Of a stretch of 64,000 nt of DNA, positions 16,803 to 24,302 are shown piece after piece (position 1 is the first letter of the stretch; every line of letters begins with the position of its first letter). Source of the stretch: Hymenobacter sp. J193. Lineage in GTDB: Bacteria > Bacteroidota > Bacteroidia > Cytophagales > Hymenobacteraceae. The position numbers and the translations under genes are program-made. Under the pieces are notes generated by a model, which worked only from the letters and a program-made list of their open reading frames with translations, searched no databases and was not told the DNA's origin. The stretch is from the NCBI RefSeq assembly GCF_024700075.1, contig NZ_JAJONE010000001.1, forward strand, positions 4,053,001-4,117,000. The letters are read 5' to 3'.

Positions 16803-17615
16803 ATGACCATTCTCGATAAAATCATTCAGCACAAGCGCCGGGAAGTGGCCGACCGCCAGAGCCTGGTGCCGGTGAAGCTGCTCGAAAAAAGCCTCTACAT
16901 GCAGGCCCAGCCCCTAAGCTTGCGCCGCTACCTGCAGCGCGACGACCTGAGCGGCATCATTGCCGAGTTCAAGCGCAAGTCGCCGAGCAAAGGCTTCATC
17001 AACCCACACGCGCCGGTGGAGCGCACCACGCTGGGCTACATGCAGGCCGGCGCCTCGGCGCTGTCGGTACTGACAGATACGGAGTTTTTCGGGGGTAAAA
17101 ACGAGGACCTGACCACGGCCCGCCGCTACAATTTCTGCCCGATTCTGCGCAAGGATTTTGTGGTAGATGAGTACCAGGTGCTGGAAGCCAAAAGCATCGG
17201 AGCCGACGCTGTACTGCTGATTGCGGCCGTGCTGTCGGGTGAAGAGGTGCTGCGCCTGGGCCGGCTGGCCAAAAGCCTGGGTCTGGAAGTGCTGCTCGAA
17301 ATCCACAACGCCGAGGAGCTCGAAAAAACGCTGCATCCCGACGCCGTGAGTCTGGTGGGCGTAAATAACCGCAACCTGCACGACTTCTCCGTGAGCCTCG
17401 ACATCTCGGGTGAGCTGGCCCGGCGCATTCCCGCTGAGTTCGTGAAAGTGACGGAAAGCGGGTTGTCGTCGGCAGCTGAGATTGAGGCTTTGCGCGCCGT
17501 GGGCTACCAGGGCTTCCTCATCGGCGAAACCTTCATGCGCCACTCGCGCCCCGAAAAAGCCTGCGCCGCCCTGGTGCAGCAGCTCCGCCACACCGAAGCC
17601 GTAACGCTCCTCTAA
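16803..17615 (+). CDS. trpC: Indole-3-glycerol phosphate synthase
   Basis: A 270-residue (beta/alpha)8 enzyme that closes the indole ring from CdRP. Signatures are IIAEFKRKSPSKG (catalytic Lys), SVLTDTEFFGG, ILRKDFVVDEYQV (second catalytic Lys), LLEIHN, VGVNNRNLHDF and VKVTESGLSS. It is a single-domain protein, not fused to TrpF; trpF begins two bases after its stop codon. The 68-base gap from trpD shows no terminator. Confidence 0.96.
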   Translation: MTILDKIIQHKRREVADRQSLVPVKLLEKSLYMQAQPLSLRRYLQRDDLSGIIAEFKRKSPSKGFINPHAPVERTTLGYMQAGASALSVLTDTEFFGGKNEDLTTARRYNFCPILRKDFVVDEYQVLEAKSIGADAVLLIAAVLSGEEVLRLGRLAKSLGLEVLLEIHNAEELEKTLHPDAVSLVGVNNRNLHDFSVSLDISGELARRIPAEFVKVTESGLSSAAEIEALRAVGYQGFLIGETFMRHSRPEKACAALVQQLRHTEAVTLL

Positions 17616-17616
17616 G

Positions 17617-18249
17617 ATGCAGCCAGCCCTGAAAGTATGCGGCATGGCCCGGCCCGACAACCTGCGGGCCGTGGCCGCCCTGCGCCCCGACTTTCTGGGC
17701 CTCATCTTCTACCCGCGCTCCAAGCGGTACGCCGCGCCCACGCTGTCCGCTGCCGAAGTTGCCACGCTGCCCACCGGAATTCAGAAAGTTGGCGTGTTCG
17801 TGGACGAAGAAGCGGAGGTAATACTGGCGCGAGTACGCGAATACGACCTGAATCTGGTGCAGCTTCACGGCGCCGAGCCGCCCGAAGTCTGTGCCGCGCT
17901 GCAACGGGCAGGCGTGGCGGTTATCAAGGCATTTGCAGTGGGCGAGGCGTTTGACTTCGCCAGCCTGCGGCCGTACGTGGGCAGCGTGGATTACTTTCTC
18001 TTTGATGCGGCCGGTCCGCAGCCCGGCGGCAACGGCACCGCCTTCAACTGGCAGCAGCTCCAGCGCTACGACCTGCCGGTGCCGTACTTTCTGGCGGGCG
18101 GTATCGGGCCGGAACACGCAGCCGAACTGCGAAACCTACGCCTGCCCGGCCTGTTTGCGCTGGACCTAAACAGCAAATTCGAAGCCGCGCCGGGTGTGAA
18201 GGATGCCAAACAGCTGCGGCGGTTTTTTGATGATGTACGAATCAGATGA
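17617..18249 (+). CDS. trpF: Phosphoribosylanthranilate isomerase
   Basis: A 210-residue barrel enzyme performing the Amadori rearrangement before TrpC. It has the catalytic Cys in LKVCGMARPDNL, the strand pair LGLIFYPRSKRY, VGVFVDEE, LVQLHGAEPPE, a catalytic Asp in YFLFDAAG and a phosphate-binding loop in FLAGGIGPEHAAEL. The start directly follows the trpC stop, implying tight co-translation. A palindromic spacer separates it from trpB. Confidence 0.94.
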   Translation: MQPALKVCGMARPDNLRAVAALRPDFLGLIFYPRSKRYAAPTLSAAEVATLPTGIQKVGVFVDEEAEVILARVREYDLNLVQLHGAEPPEVCAALQRAGVAVIKAFAVGEAFDFASLRPYVGSVDYFLFDAAGPQPGGNGTAFNWQQLQRYDLPVPYFLAGGIGPEHAAELRNLRLPGLFALDLNSKFEAAPGVKDAKQLRRFFDDVRIR

Positions 18250-18279
18250 TTTTTCAAGCAGCGTCTCGCAGGAGAAAAC

Positions 18280-18341
18280 CGCAGGGTTTCGCGGTGGCCA
18301 TTCACTGCGAAACCCTGCGACTCCCACCCCGAAACCCTGCG
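18280..18341. repeat. Palindromic spacer between trpF and trpB
   Basis: A 13-bp perfect inverted pair (18280-18292 and 18307-18319) of CGCAGGGTTTCGC and GCGAAACCCTGCG. A third copy, CGAAACCCTGCG, follows at 18330-18341, ending ten bases before the trpB start. The word repeated both inverted and directly is typical of the other spacers in this window. No T-run follows, so it is not a standard terminator. Confidence 0.75.
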
Positions 18342-18351
18342 TGCAACCGAT

Positions 18352-19548
18352 ATGACACCAACCTACCAACAACCCACGGAACGCGGCTACTACGGCCAGT
18401 TCGGGGGCGCCTTTATTCCCGAAATGCTCTACCCCAACGTGGAGGAGCTGCGCCAGCAATACCTCAATATTCTGGCCGACCCCAGCTTTCAGCAGGATTA
18501 CCAGTTGCTGCTGCGCGACTACGTAGGCCGGCCCACCCCGCTGTTTGAGGCCAAACGGCTGTCGGCCAAGTACAACACGCGAGTATTCCTCAAGCGCGAA
18601 GACCTCTGCCACACCGGCGCCCACAAGGTAAACAACACCGTGGGGCAGATTCTGCTGGCCCGGCGCCTGGGCAAAACACGCATTATTGCCGAAACCGGCG
18701 CCGGCCAGCACGGCGTCGCTACGGCCACAGTTTGCGCCCTTATGGGGATGCAGTGCATCGTGTATATGGGCGAAATTGACATGGAGCGGCAAAAGCCCAA
18801 CGTGTACCGCATGCGTCTACTAGGCGCCGAGGTGCGGGCGGCCATGAGCGGCAGCCGCACCCTTAAAGACGCCACCAACGAAGCCATCCGCGACTGGATC
18901 AGCAACCCCGTCGATACGCACTATATCATCGGCTCGGTAGTGGGCCCGCACCCGTACCCCGATCTGGTGGCCCGGCTGCAGTCCGTCATCAGCGAGGAAA
19001 TGCGCAAGCAGCTGCTCGAAAAAACCGGCTCTGAGCTGCCCCAGTACGTGGTGGCCTGCGTGGGCGGCGGCTCCAACGCGGCCGGTGCGTTCTACCATTT
19101 TCTGGAAGAGCCCACTGTACAGCTGGTAGCGGTGGAAGCCGCCGGGCACGGCATTCACTCGGGGCACTCGGCGGCTACGTCGGTGCTGGGCAAGCCGGGC
19201 ATCATCCACGGCTCCCGCACCTTGCTCATGCAGGACGAAGACGGCCAGATTACCGAGCCGTATTCTTTGTCGGCCGGGCTGGATTATCCCGGAATCGGCC
19301 CGCTACATGCGTTTCTGGCCGATTCCGGCCGGGCGCGCTTTATTAGCATCGAAGACGAAGAAGCCCTGCGCGCGGTGGCCGAGCTAAGCCGACTGGAAGG
19401 CATCATCCCGGCCCTCGAAACGGCCCACGCTCTGGCCGCACTAAGCCAGCTGGGCGCCGGCCCCGACGATGTAGTGGTAGTGAACCTGTCGGGCCGGGGA
19501 GATAAGGACCTGGAAACCTACATCAAGTACGCCGACTCCATTATGTAA
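18352..19548 (+). CDS. trpB: Tryptophan synthase beta subunit
   Basis: A 398-residue PLP enzyme that condenses indole with serine. It begins with [14 protein letters not shown]; the PLP lysine is Lys92 in [14 protein letters not shown]. Further signatures are [19 protein letters not shown], the PLP-phosphate loop [18 protein letters not shown] and [19 protein letters not shown] [14 protein letters not shown] (here [17 protein letters not shown]). It belongs to the classic TrpB1 type, which pairs with TrpA. A 122-base REP-like insertion lies between it and trpA. Confidence 0.97.
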   Translation: MTPTYQQPTERGYYGQFGGAFIPEMLYPNVEELRQQYLNILADPSFQQDYQLLLRDYVGRPTPLFEAKRLSAKYNTRVFLKREDLCHTGAHKVNNTVGQILLARRLGKTRIIAETGAGQHGVATATVCALMGMQCIVYMGEIDMERQKPNVYRMRLLGAEVRAAMSGSRTLKDATNEAIRDWISNPVDTHYIIGSVVGPHPYPDLVARLQSVISEEMRKQLLEKTGSELPQYVVACVGGGSNAAGAFYHFLEEPTVQLVAVEAAGHGIHSGHSAATSVLGKPGIIHGSRTLLMQDEDGQITEPYSLSAGLDYPGIGPLHAFLADSGRARFISIEDEEALRAVAELSRLEGIIPALETAHALAALSQLGAGPDDVVVVNLSGRGDKDLETYIKYADSIM

Positions 19549-19560
19549 GGCAACGGTATT

Positions 19561-19653
19561 GTCATGCTGAGCGCAGTCGAAGCATCTCTACCGCTTCGCT
19601 TTCACAATTGAGTTAGCCAGAGGGAGAGATGCTTCAACTGCGCTCAATATGAC
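19561..19653. repeat. REP-like inverted repeat inside the trp operon (GTCATGCTGAGC family)
   Basis: Two 29-base arms (19561-19589 and 19625-19653) pair with three mismatches. They begin GTCATGCTGAGC and contain GAAGCATCTC. The same words form the stem of the MITE at 48309-48398. Here no GAG...TTTGGG ends and no TTA duplication are present. It lies 12 bases past trpB and 17 before trpA. Confidence 0.85.
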
Positions 19654-19670
19654 AAATAGTATCAAGTGAC

Positions 19671-20453
19671 ATGACCAACCGAATCAAAGACGCCTTCGAC
19701 AATAAGCAGAAAAACCTGCTCAACGTGTACTTCACGGCCGGCTACCCGAGCCTGCACGACACCGTTCCCATCCTCAACGCCCTCAGCGCGGCCGGGGCCG
19801 ACCTTATCGAAATTGGGATGCCGTTTTCGGACCCGCTGGCCGATGGCCCCGTGATTCAGCAAAGCAGCACCGTAGCCCTGCAGAACGGTATGAACCTGCG
19901 CGTGCTGTTCCGGCAGCTGGCCGGCATCCGGGAGCAGGTGCCCGATACGCCTATTCTGCTGATGGGCTACCTGAATCCGGTGCTGCAGTTTGGGGTGGAA
20001 AACTTCTGCCGCGAAGCCGCCGCCGTGGGCGCCGACGGAATCATCCTGCCTGACTTGCCGCTGGATGATTACGTGGCCGAGTACCAGCCCATTTTTCAGC
20101 AGTACAACCTGCGCCCAGTGTTCCTCATTACCCCGCAAACCGCGCCGGCCCGCATCCGCCGCATCGACGAGTTGACGGACTCATTTCTCTACCTCGTGTC
20201 GGGCCCCGGCACTACGGGCGGCGCCAATACCCAGGCCGAAGGCGTGCAGGAAGCCTATTTTCAGCGCATCGAGGCCATGCAGCTGCGCAATCCGCGCCTC
20301 ATTGGTTTTGGTATCGGAGATAAAGCTTCGTTCCAGCACGCTTGTCAGTACGCCGAGGGCGCCATCATCGGCTCGGCCTTTATCCGGGCCCTCGAAGGCG
20401 TGGCAGATGCCCCGGCCGCGGCTGCTCGATTCGTAGCATCCATCCTCCCTTAA
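19671..20453 (+). CDS. trpA: Tryptophan synthase alpha subunit
   Basis: A 260-residue barrel protein that releases indole from indole-3-glycerol phosphate and passes it to TrpB. Catalytic Glu47 and Asp58 lie in LIEIGMPFSDPLADGP, with VIQQSSTVALQNG, GADGIILPDLPLDDY and the phosphate loops VSGPGTTGG and GFGIGDKASF. All expected active-site residues are present. Upstream is the REP-like repeat, so its expression may depend on reading through that hairpin. Confidence 0.96.
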   Translation: MTNRIKDAFDNKQKNLLNVYFTAGYPSLHDTVPILNALSAAGADLIEIGMPFSDPLADGPVIQQSSTVALQNGMNLRVLFRQLAGIREQVPDTPILLMGYLNPVLQFGVENFCREAAAVGADGIILPDLPLDDYVAEYQPIFQQYNLRPVFLITPQTAPARIRRIDELTDSFLYLVSGPGTTGGANTQAEGVQEAYFQRIEAMQLRNPRLIGFGIGDKASFQHACQYAEGAIIGSAFIRALEGVADAPAAAARFVASILP

Positions 20454-20531
20454 CATTTCCCGCAGAGGACGCGGTGGCTGTTCTGCAACGTCTTCGCATC
20501 CACTCTCCGCGTCCCCGAACCCCGAAAGACC

Positions 20532-21545
20532 ATGATCATTCAGCTTGAACCCACTATAAATGCCAGCGCCCAGGCCGATATCGAAGCGCACCTCACCGCT
20601 CACAAATACAAAGTTACCAATGTAAAAACCCAGCGGGCGCACTACCTCGTGGCCATCGGTAAGGCCGACCTTGATCTGCGGGCCGTTGGCCAGCTGCCGG
20701 GTATTATGGACATTCATCGGGTGTCGGATGAGTACAAGCTGGTGAGCCGCAAATGGCGCGTGCGCCCCACCGTGCTCGACCTCGGCGACGGAGTACGAAT
20801 TGGGGAGGGCAGCCTCACGCTGGCGGCCGGACCGTGCAGCATCGAGAGCGAAGCCCAAATGGAGCGCATCATGCAGCACTTGGTGGACAACGACGTGCGC
20901 ATCATGCGGGGCGGCGTGTTCAAGCCCCGGTCTTCGCCCTACTCCTTCCGGGGGCTGGGCATGGAAGGCCTGAAGCTGTTCCACCAGATGGCCCGGCAGC
21001 GCGGCATTAAAATCGTAACGGAGGTGATGCAGGTGTCGCAGGTGGAGGAAATGCACGACTACGTGGACGTATTCCAGGTGGGCGCCCGCAATACCCAGAA
21101 CTTCAACCTGCTCGACGCGCTGGGCGGCGTGGACAAGCCCGTGCTCATCAAGCGCGGTATTTCAGGCACGCTGGAGGAACTGCTGTCGTCGGCCGAGTAC
21201 GTGTTTTCGGGGGGCAACGAAAAGCTGATTCTCTGTGAGCGGGGCATCCGCACCTTTGAAACGGCCTCGCGCAATACGCTCGACCTGAACGCGGTGCCCA
21301 TCCTGAAGGAGAAAACGCACCTGCCCGTCATCGTCGACCCCTCACATGGCATCGGCATCCGCGACTACGTGCCCACGATGGCCCTGGCCGGCGTCATGGC
21401 CGGGGCCGATGGCATCATCTACGAAGCCCACGAAAAGCCCGAAGAAGCCGCCTCCGATGGCGCTCAGACGTTGAACTTTCAAGAGTCCGAACGCCTGATC
21501 CGCAACCTGCGACGGGTGTATGCCCTACGGGAAGAGTTGGAATAG
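20532..21545 (+). CDS. aroF: 3-deoxy-7-phosphoheptulonate (DAHP) synthase, type I-beta
   Basis: A 337-residue enzyme of the shikimate entry step, joining PEP and erythrose 4-phosphate. Residues 1-75 form the ferredoxin-like domain typical of the AroF/AroQ beta-type enzymes. The catalytic barrel follows: LAAGPCSIESEAQM, MRGGVFKPRSSPYSFRG, VFQVGARNTQNF, VLIKRGISGTLEE, ILCERGIRTFE, VIVDPSHGIGIRD and ADGIIYEAHEKPEEA. It ends the trp operon (78 bases after trpA), so chorismate supply is probably raised together with tryptophan synthesis. No fused chorismate mutase is visible. Confidence 0.94.
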   Translation: MIIQLEPTINASAQADIEAHLTAHKYKVTNVKTQRAHYLVAIGKADLDLRAVGQLPGIMDIHRVSDEYKLVSRKWRVRPTVLDLGDGVRIGEGSLTLAAGPCSIESEAQMERIMQHLVDNDVRIMRGGVFKPRSSPYSFRGLGMEGLKLFHQMARQRGIKIVTEVMQVSQVEEMHDYVDVFQVGARNTQNFNLLDALGGVDKPVLIKRGISGTLEELLSSAEYVFSGGNEKLILCERGIRTFETASRNTLDLNAVPILKEKTHLPVIVDPSHGIGIRDYVPTMALAGVMAGADGIIYEAHEKPEEAASDGAQTLNFQESERLIRNLRRVYALREELE

Positions 21546-21752
21546 AAAACGAATTGGGTGACAAAATTGATTTGGAATAAGGTGCAAAATTCAGGGTGTA
21601 AATTCATAATATCCTACTTTTTACCCTGATGACCTATATGATATTGCAGGGTGCTTGTTGGAAAATATAGTAATTAGGACGAAAGGCCTGTGAAAAAATA
21701 AGTGCCATGCTTTTTGCAATCTGTTTCTGAAATTTTCTATATTTGGCTTGTC

Positions 21753-21842
21753 ATGTTGAAACACTCTGTGCAATGCGTCGCCCTAATTAATCGTCCCGCG
21801 GGACGCGGGGTCGGGCTGCCTTGCCGGTACGTTAGCGAATAG
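21753..21842 (+). CDS. Possible 29-codon leader frame of the phenylalanine hydroxylase gene
   Basis: ATG 21753 to TAG 21842 encodes a basic 29-residue peptide (MLKHSVQCVALINRPAG at its start). It overlaps segment A of the attenuator, and its end (GTTAGCGAATAGCAC) resembles the end of trpL in layout. It has no run of Phe or Tyr codons, so it is not an obvious aromatic-sensing leader. Translation is unproven; a 5-codon frame at 21774 is another candidate. Confidence 0.3.
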   Translation: MLKHSVQCVALINRPAGRGVGLPCRYVSE

Positions 21843-21910
21843 CACAACATGCTTCTTACACGCTGAAAACCTCGAAAGCCCGACCCTTACCCAGGATGTC
21901 GGGCTTTTTT
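21808..21910 (+). promoter_or_regulatory. Attenuator-like leader with mutually exclusive helices upstream of phhA
   Basis: Segment B (21877-21886) pairs perfectly over ten bases with segment A (21808-21817). Bases 21876-21884 pair perfectly over nine bases with segment C (21898-21906), followed by eight T residues, making a terminator. A:B and B:C cannot coexist, so this is an on/off switch design. phhA starts 14 bases after the T-run. What decides between the two helices is not evident. Confidence 0.7.
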
Positions 21911-21923
21911 TATTTCCGTTACT

Positions 21924-22655
21924 ATGTTTGAGCAGCGCTACAACCAGTACACCACCCAGGACCAGTTGGTGTGGAAAGTCTTGTTTGACCGGCAGACGGC
22001 CTTACTCCACAAGCGGGCCTGCGCCGCGTTTGGGCAGGGGCTGGAAGCCTCGGGCCTGCACCGCCACGCCATTCCCGATTTTGATGACGTAAACCGGCGG
22101 CTGCGGGCAGCCACGGGCTGGGAATTAGCGCCGGTGCAGGGCATGCTCAATGATGCTGATTTCTTTGGGCTCCTGGCTCAGCGCAAGTTTCCCGGCACTA
22201 TCTGGATACGGTCCATGCAGCAGTTCGACTTCACGCAGGAGCCCGACTTGTTCCACGGAGTCTTCGGCCACGTGCCGCTGCTGATGGATGCCGCCTTTGC
22301 CGACTTCCTGCACTTTCTGGGGCATGTAGCTGCGCAGCATCTGCACGACGCGCCGGCACTTGCCCGCCTGGAGCGGCTGTATGGCTTCACGGTGCAGTTT
22401 GGGTTGGTGCAGGAGCGGGGAGAAACCCGCATGTACGGGGCGGGTCTGCTTTCTTCCTCGGGGGAAATCCACCATTGCCTCAGCCATGCCAACCACCAGC
22501 GCCCGTTCGACCTGGCCAGCGCCCTGCAAACGCCCTACAGCGAAGCACACCTGCAGGATCAGTATTTCGTGCTCAACAATTGGGAGCAGCTCACGGAAAG
22601 CGTAGCGGAGTTAGCGGCCTTGCTGTCGAGCAACTGGCAGCTGAACACGGTATAG
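21924..22655 (+). CDS. phhA: Phenylalanine-4-hydroxylase-family aromatic hydroxylase with altered iron ligand
   Basis: A 243-residue single-domain aromatic amino-acid hydroxylase, the normal length for bacterial enzymes that turn Phe to Tyr using a pterin and iron. It shows WELAPVQGML, PGTIWIRSMQQFDFTQEPDLF, the metal-binding His111 and His116 in FHGVFGHVPLL, and MYGAGLLSSSGEIHHCLS. The third iron ligand in known enzymes is the Glu of WFTVEFGL. Here the segment reads GFTVQFGLV, with CAG (Gln158) in that place and Gly for the neighbouring Trp. Activity may therefore be changed or lost, although the rest looks well conserved. It follows an attenuator-like leader and stands alone. Confidence 0.85.
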   Translation: MFEQRYNQYTTQDQLVWKVLFDRQTALLHKRACAAFGQGLEASGLHRHAIPDFDDVNRRLRAATGWELAPVQGMLNDADFFGLLAQRKFPGTIWIRSMQQFDFTQEPDLFHGVFGHVPLLMDAAFADFLHFLGHVAAQHLHDAPALARLERLYGFTVQFGLVQERGETRMYGAGLLSSSGEIHHCLSHANHQRPFDLASALQTPYSEAHLQDQYFVLNNWEQLTESVAELAALLSSNWQLNTV

Positions 22656-22688
22656 TTGCCAGTTACCAACTAACAGACAACAGGCAAG

Positions 22689-23165
22689 TCAATACTGCCA
22701 GCCCAGGCGCCGATACACGAAGTGCAGCAGCCACAGCGGCCCGATCAGCAGGAACTGCAGGTCTTTCAGGAAGCTGGGCTTTTTGCCTTCCACCTTGTGG
22801 CCCCAGAACTGGCCCACCCAGGCCAGCACGAATATAATCAGGCACACGGCCCAAAGGGGCAGGGGCGCACTGGCTTCTACCAACCGCAGGGCCAGGGCCA
22901 TAGCGGCCCATACCAGCACCATACCCACGGCCAGCGGCACCGAAAGCCGCAGGTAATAGCCCACGGCCAGCACCATCACCACCGTGGCCCAGTTCAGCCA
23001 GGGGCTAACGGCGCGCAAACCGGCCGGCACCGGAATCGACCACAGCAAGCCTAGGATGGAGAACATAATCAGTGGGACACATACCCAGTGCACAAGCTTG
23101 TTGGTGGGGTTCTGGTGACTTTCGCCGTATTCGTTGAGCAGGGAGGTGAGAGCAGACGCAGACAT
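22689..23165 (-). CDS. Mpo1-like (DUF962) membrane protein
   Basis: Starting at 23165 gives 158 residues; a longer frame to 23291 would run through the terminator at 23238-23270. It starts MSASALTSLLNEYGESHQNPTNKLVHWVCVP with the family's conserved NEYGxxHQNPxNKLxHxxxxP pattern. It then has four hydrophobic helices, and ends with the second His motif QFWGHKVEGKKPSFLKDL. Yeast Mpo1 of this family is an Fe-dependent dioxygenase that alpha-oxidises 2-hydroxy fatty acids, and the conserved histidines are present here. A similar lipid role in the inner membrane is inferred only by family. Confidence 0.8.
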   Translation of the reverse strand: MSASALTSLLNEYGESHQNPTNKLVHWVCVPLIMFSILGLLWSIPVPAGLRAVSPWLNWATVVMVLAVGYYLRLSVPLAVGMVLVWAAMALALRLVEASAPLPLWAVCLIIFVLAWVGQFWGHKVEGKKPSFLKDLQFLLIGPLWLLHFVYRRLGWQY

Positions 23166-23237
23166 AAGCAGGACGCAGGAGTGGGAGCTAAGAAAGCTAC
23201 GAAGTTTGCCGGCTGCATCCAAGTGAGGGTACATACA

Positions 23238-23270
23238 AAAAAGCCCTTCCTTAAGTAGGAAGGGCTTTTT
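23238..23270 (-). terminator. Rho-independent terminator after the dienelactone hydrolase gene
   Basis: A 14-bp perfect stem (23238-23251 with 23257-23270), 5-base loop and a T-run on the minus strand, 24 bases past the stop codon. Confidence 0.88.
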
Positions 23271-23293
23271 GCAGGACGGAAACGAATACACCT

Positions 23294-24151
23294 TTAGCCT
23301 TTCAGCTTTAAGGCCTTGCGCAGGTAGGCCAGAGAAAGCGCGTGGGCATCTTCCGCGAACTGCCGGTTGTACCTGGGGTTGGAGGGGTTGGCAAAAGCGT
23401 GGTCGGCGTCGTAGAACTTCACCGTGAGCTTCTTCTTGGCAGCAGCCATATCCTTGGTGAACTGCGCTACCACGGCCGGTGTGATGGACCTATCCTGCTG
23501 CGCAAAAATGCCCAGCACGTCAGTATTCAGAGTTTTCAGACGAGCCGGGTCTTTCTCGGGCATACCGTAGTACATAATGCAACCCACGGCTTTCGGGCCG
23601 GCCAGCAGCGCGGTCTGCAGACTCCAGCTGCCCCCGAAGCACCAGCCCAGGGTGGCAATCTGGGCGTTGTTGCCTACATGCAGCAAGGCCCCTTTAATGA
23701 TGGCCTCGGCCCGCTCCGTCGTCACGCCCTGCATCAGCCGGGCGGCTTCCTCGGCGGTAGTGGCTACCTGGCCGTCGTACAAATCGAGGGCAATGACGTT
23801 GACGCCCTTCAACTCGTTGGCGTACCGGAACGACTCTTTTTTGATGTAGTCGTTCAGGCCCCACCATTCGTGAATCACGAAGACATACTTATCGGAGCGA
23901 ACATTGCTTTTGATTTCGAACCCCCGGGCCGGCTTGCCATCGGCCGTGCTGAACTCAATCATTTCGCCGGGGCCCTCATATTGATAAGGCATCGGGTCTT
24001 CGTGGCCGCGCACAAATTCCTCGTTGGCGCCCAGCATGGCAAATACCTCGGTGGCTTTTTCGGGCTTGGCGCAGCAGCTGGCCGGACTCTGGGCCGTAGC
24101 TAGGGAAACAGTGGCCAGCAGCACCGCCCATAGGGTTAAGAGTTTTTTCAT
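23294..24151 (-). CDS. Exported dienelactone-hydrolase-family protein
   Basis: A 285-residue alpha/beta hydrolase with a signal peptide (MKKLLTLWAVLLATVSLATAQ). The catalytic triad of dienelactone hydrolases is visible: nucleophile Cys in LGWCFGGSWS, Asp in FAQQDRSI and His in DADHAFANP. The conserved VIHEWWGLNDYIK loop supports the family. It is predicted to act in the periplasm on a small ester or lactone; the physiological substrate is not known. Two extra cysteines lie just after the signal (ASCCAKPEK), so lipidation or metal binding at the N-terminus is conceivable, although no standard lipobox is seen. Confidence 0.88.
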   Translation of the reverse strand: MKKLLTLWAVLLATVSLATAQSPASCCAKPEKATEVFAMLGANEEFVRGHEDPMPYQYEGPGEMIEFSTADGKPARGFEIKSNVRSDKYVFVIHEWWGLNDYIKKESFRYANELKGVNVIALDLYDGQVATTAEEAARLMQGVTTERAEAIIKGALLHVGNNAQIATLGWCFGGSWSLQTALLAGPKAVGCIMYYGMPEKDPARLKTLNTDVLGIFAQQDRSITPAVVAQFTKDMAAAKKKLTVKFYDADHAFANPSNPRYNRQFAEDAHALSLAYLRKALKLKG

Positions 24152-24302
24152 GTCGGTGGCAGAAAAGAGCGTGAGGTAGTCGTTTGAGGAGGAAGTGCTG
24201 GTTGATAGTGGTCAGGCAGTTTACTTCTGAAAGGACACGCAACCGCAGCAAACAAACGAAAAAGCCGCGAATGAACCTCAGATAGTCAGCTGCTTTCCGT
24301 GT

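Noticed and set aside
21707..21730. A 7-codon frame with two Phe codons as the phhA leader
   Set aside because: Too short and 78 bases before the first switch segment, so stalling there would not affect the helices.
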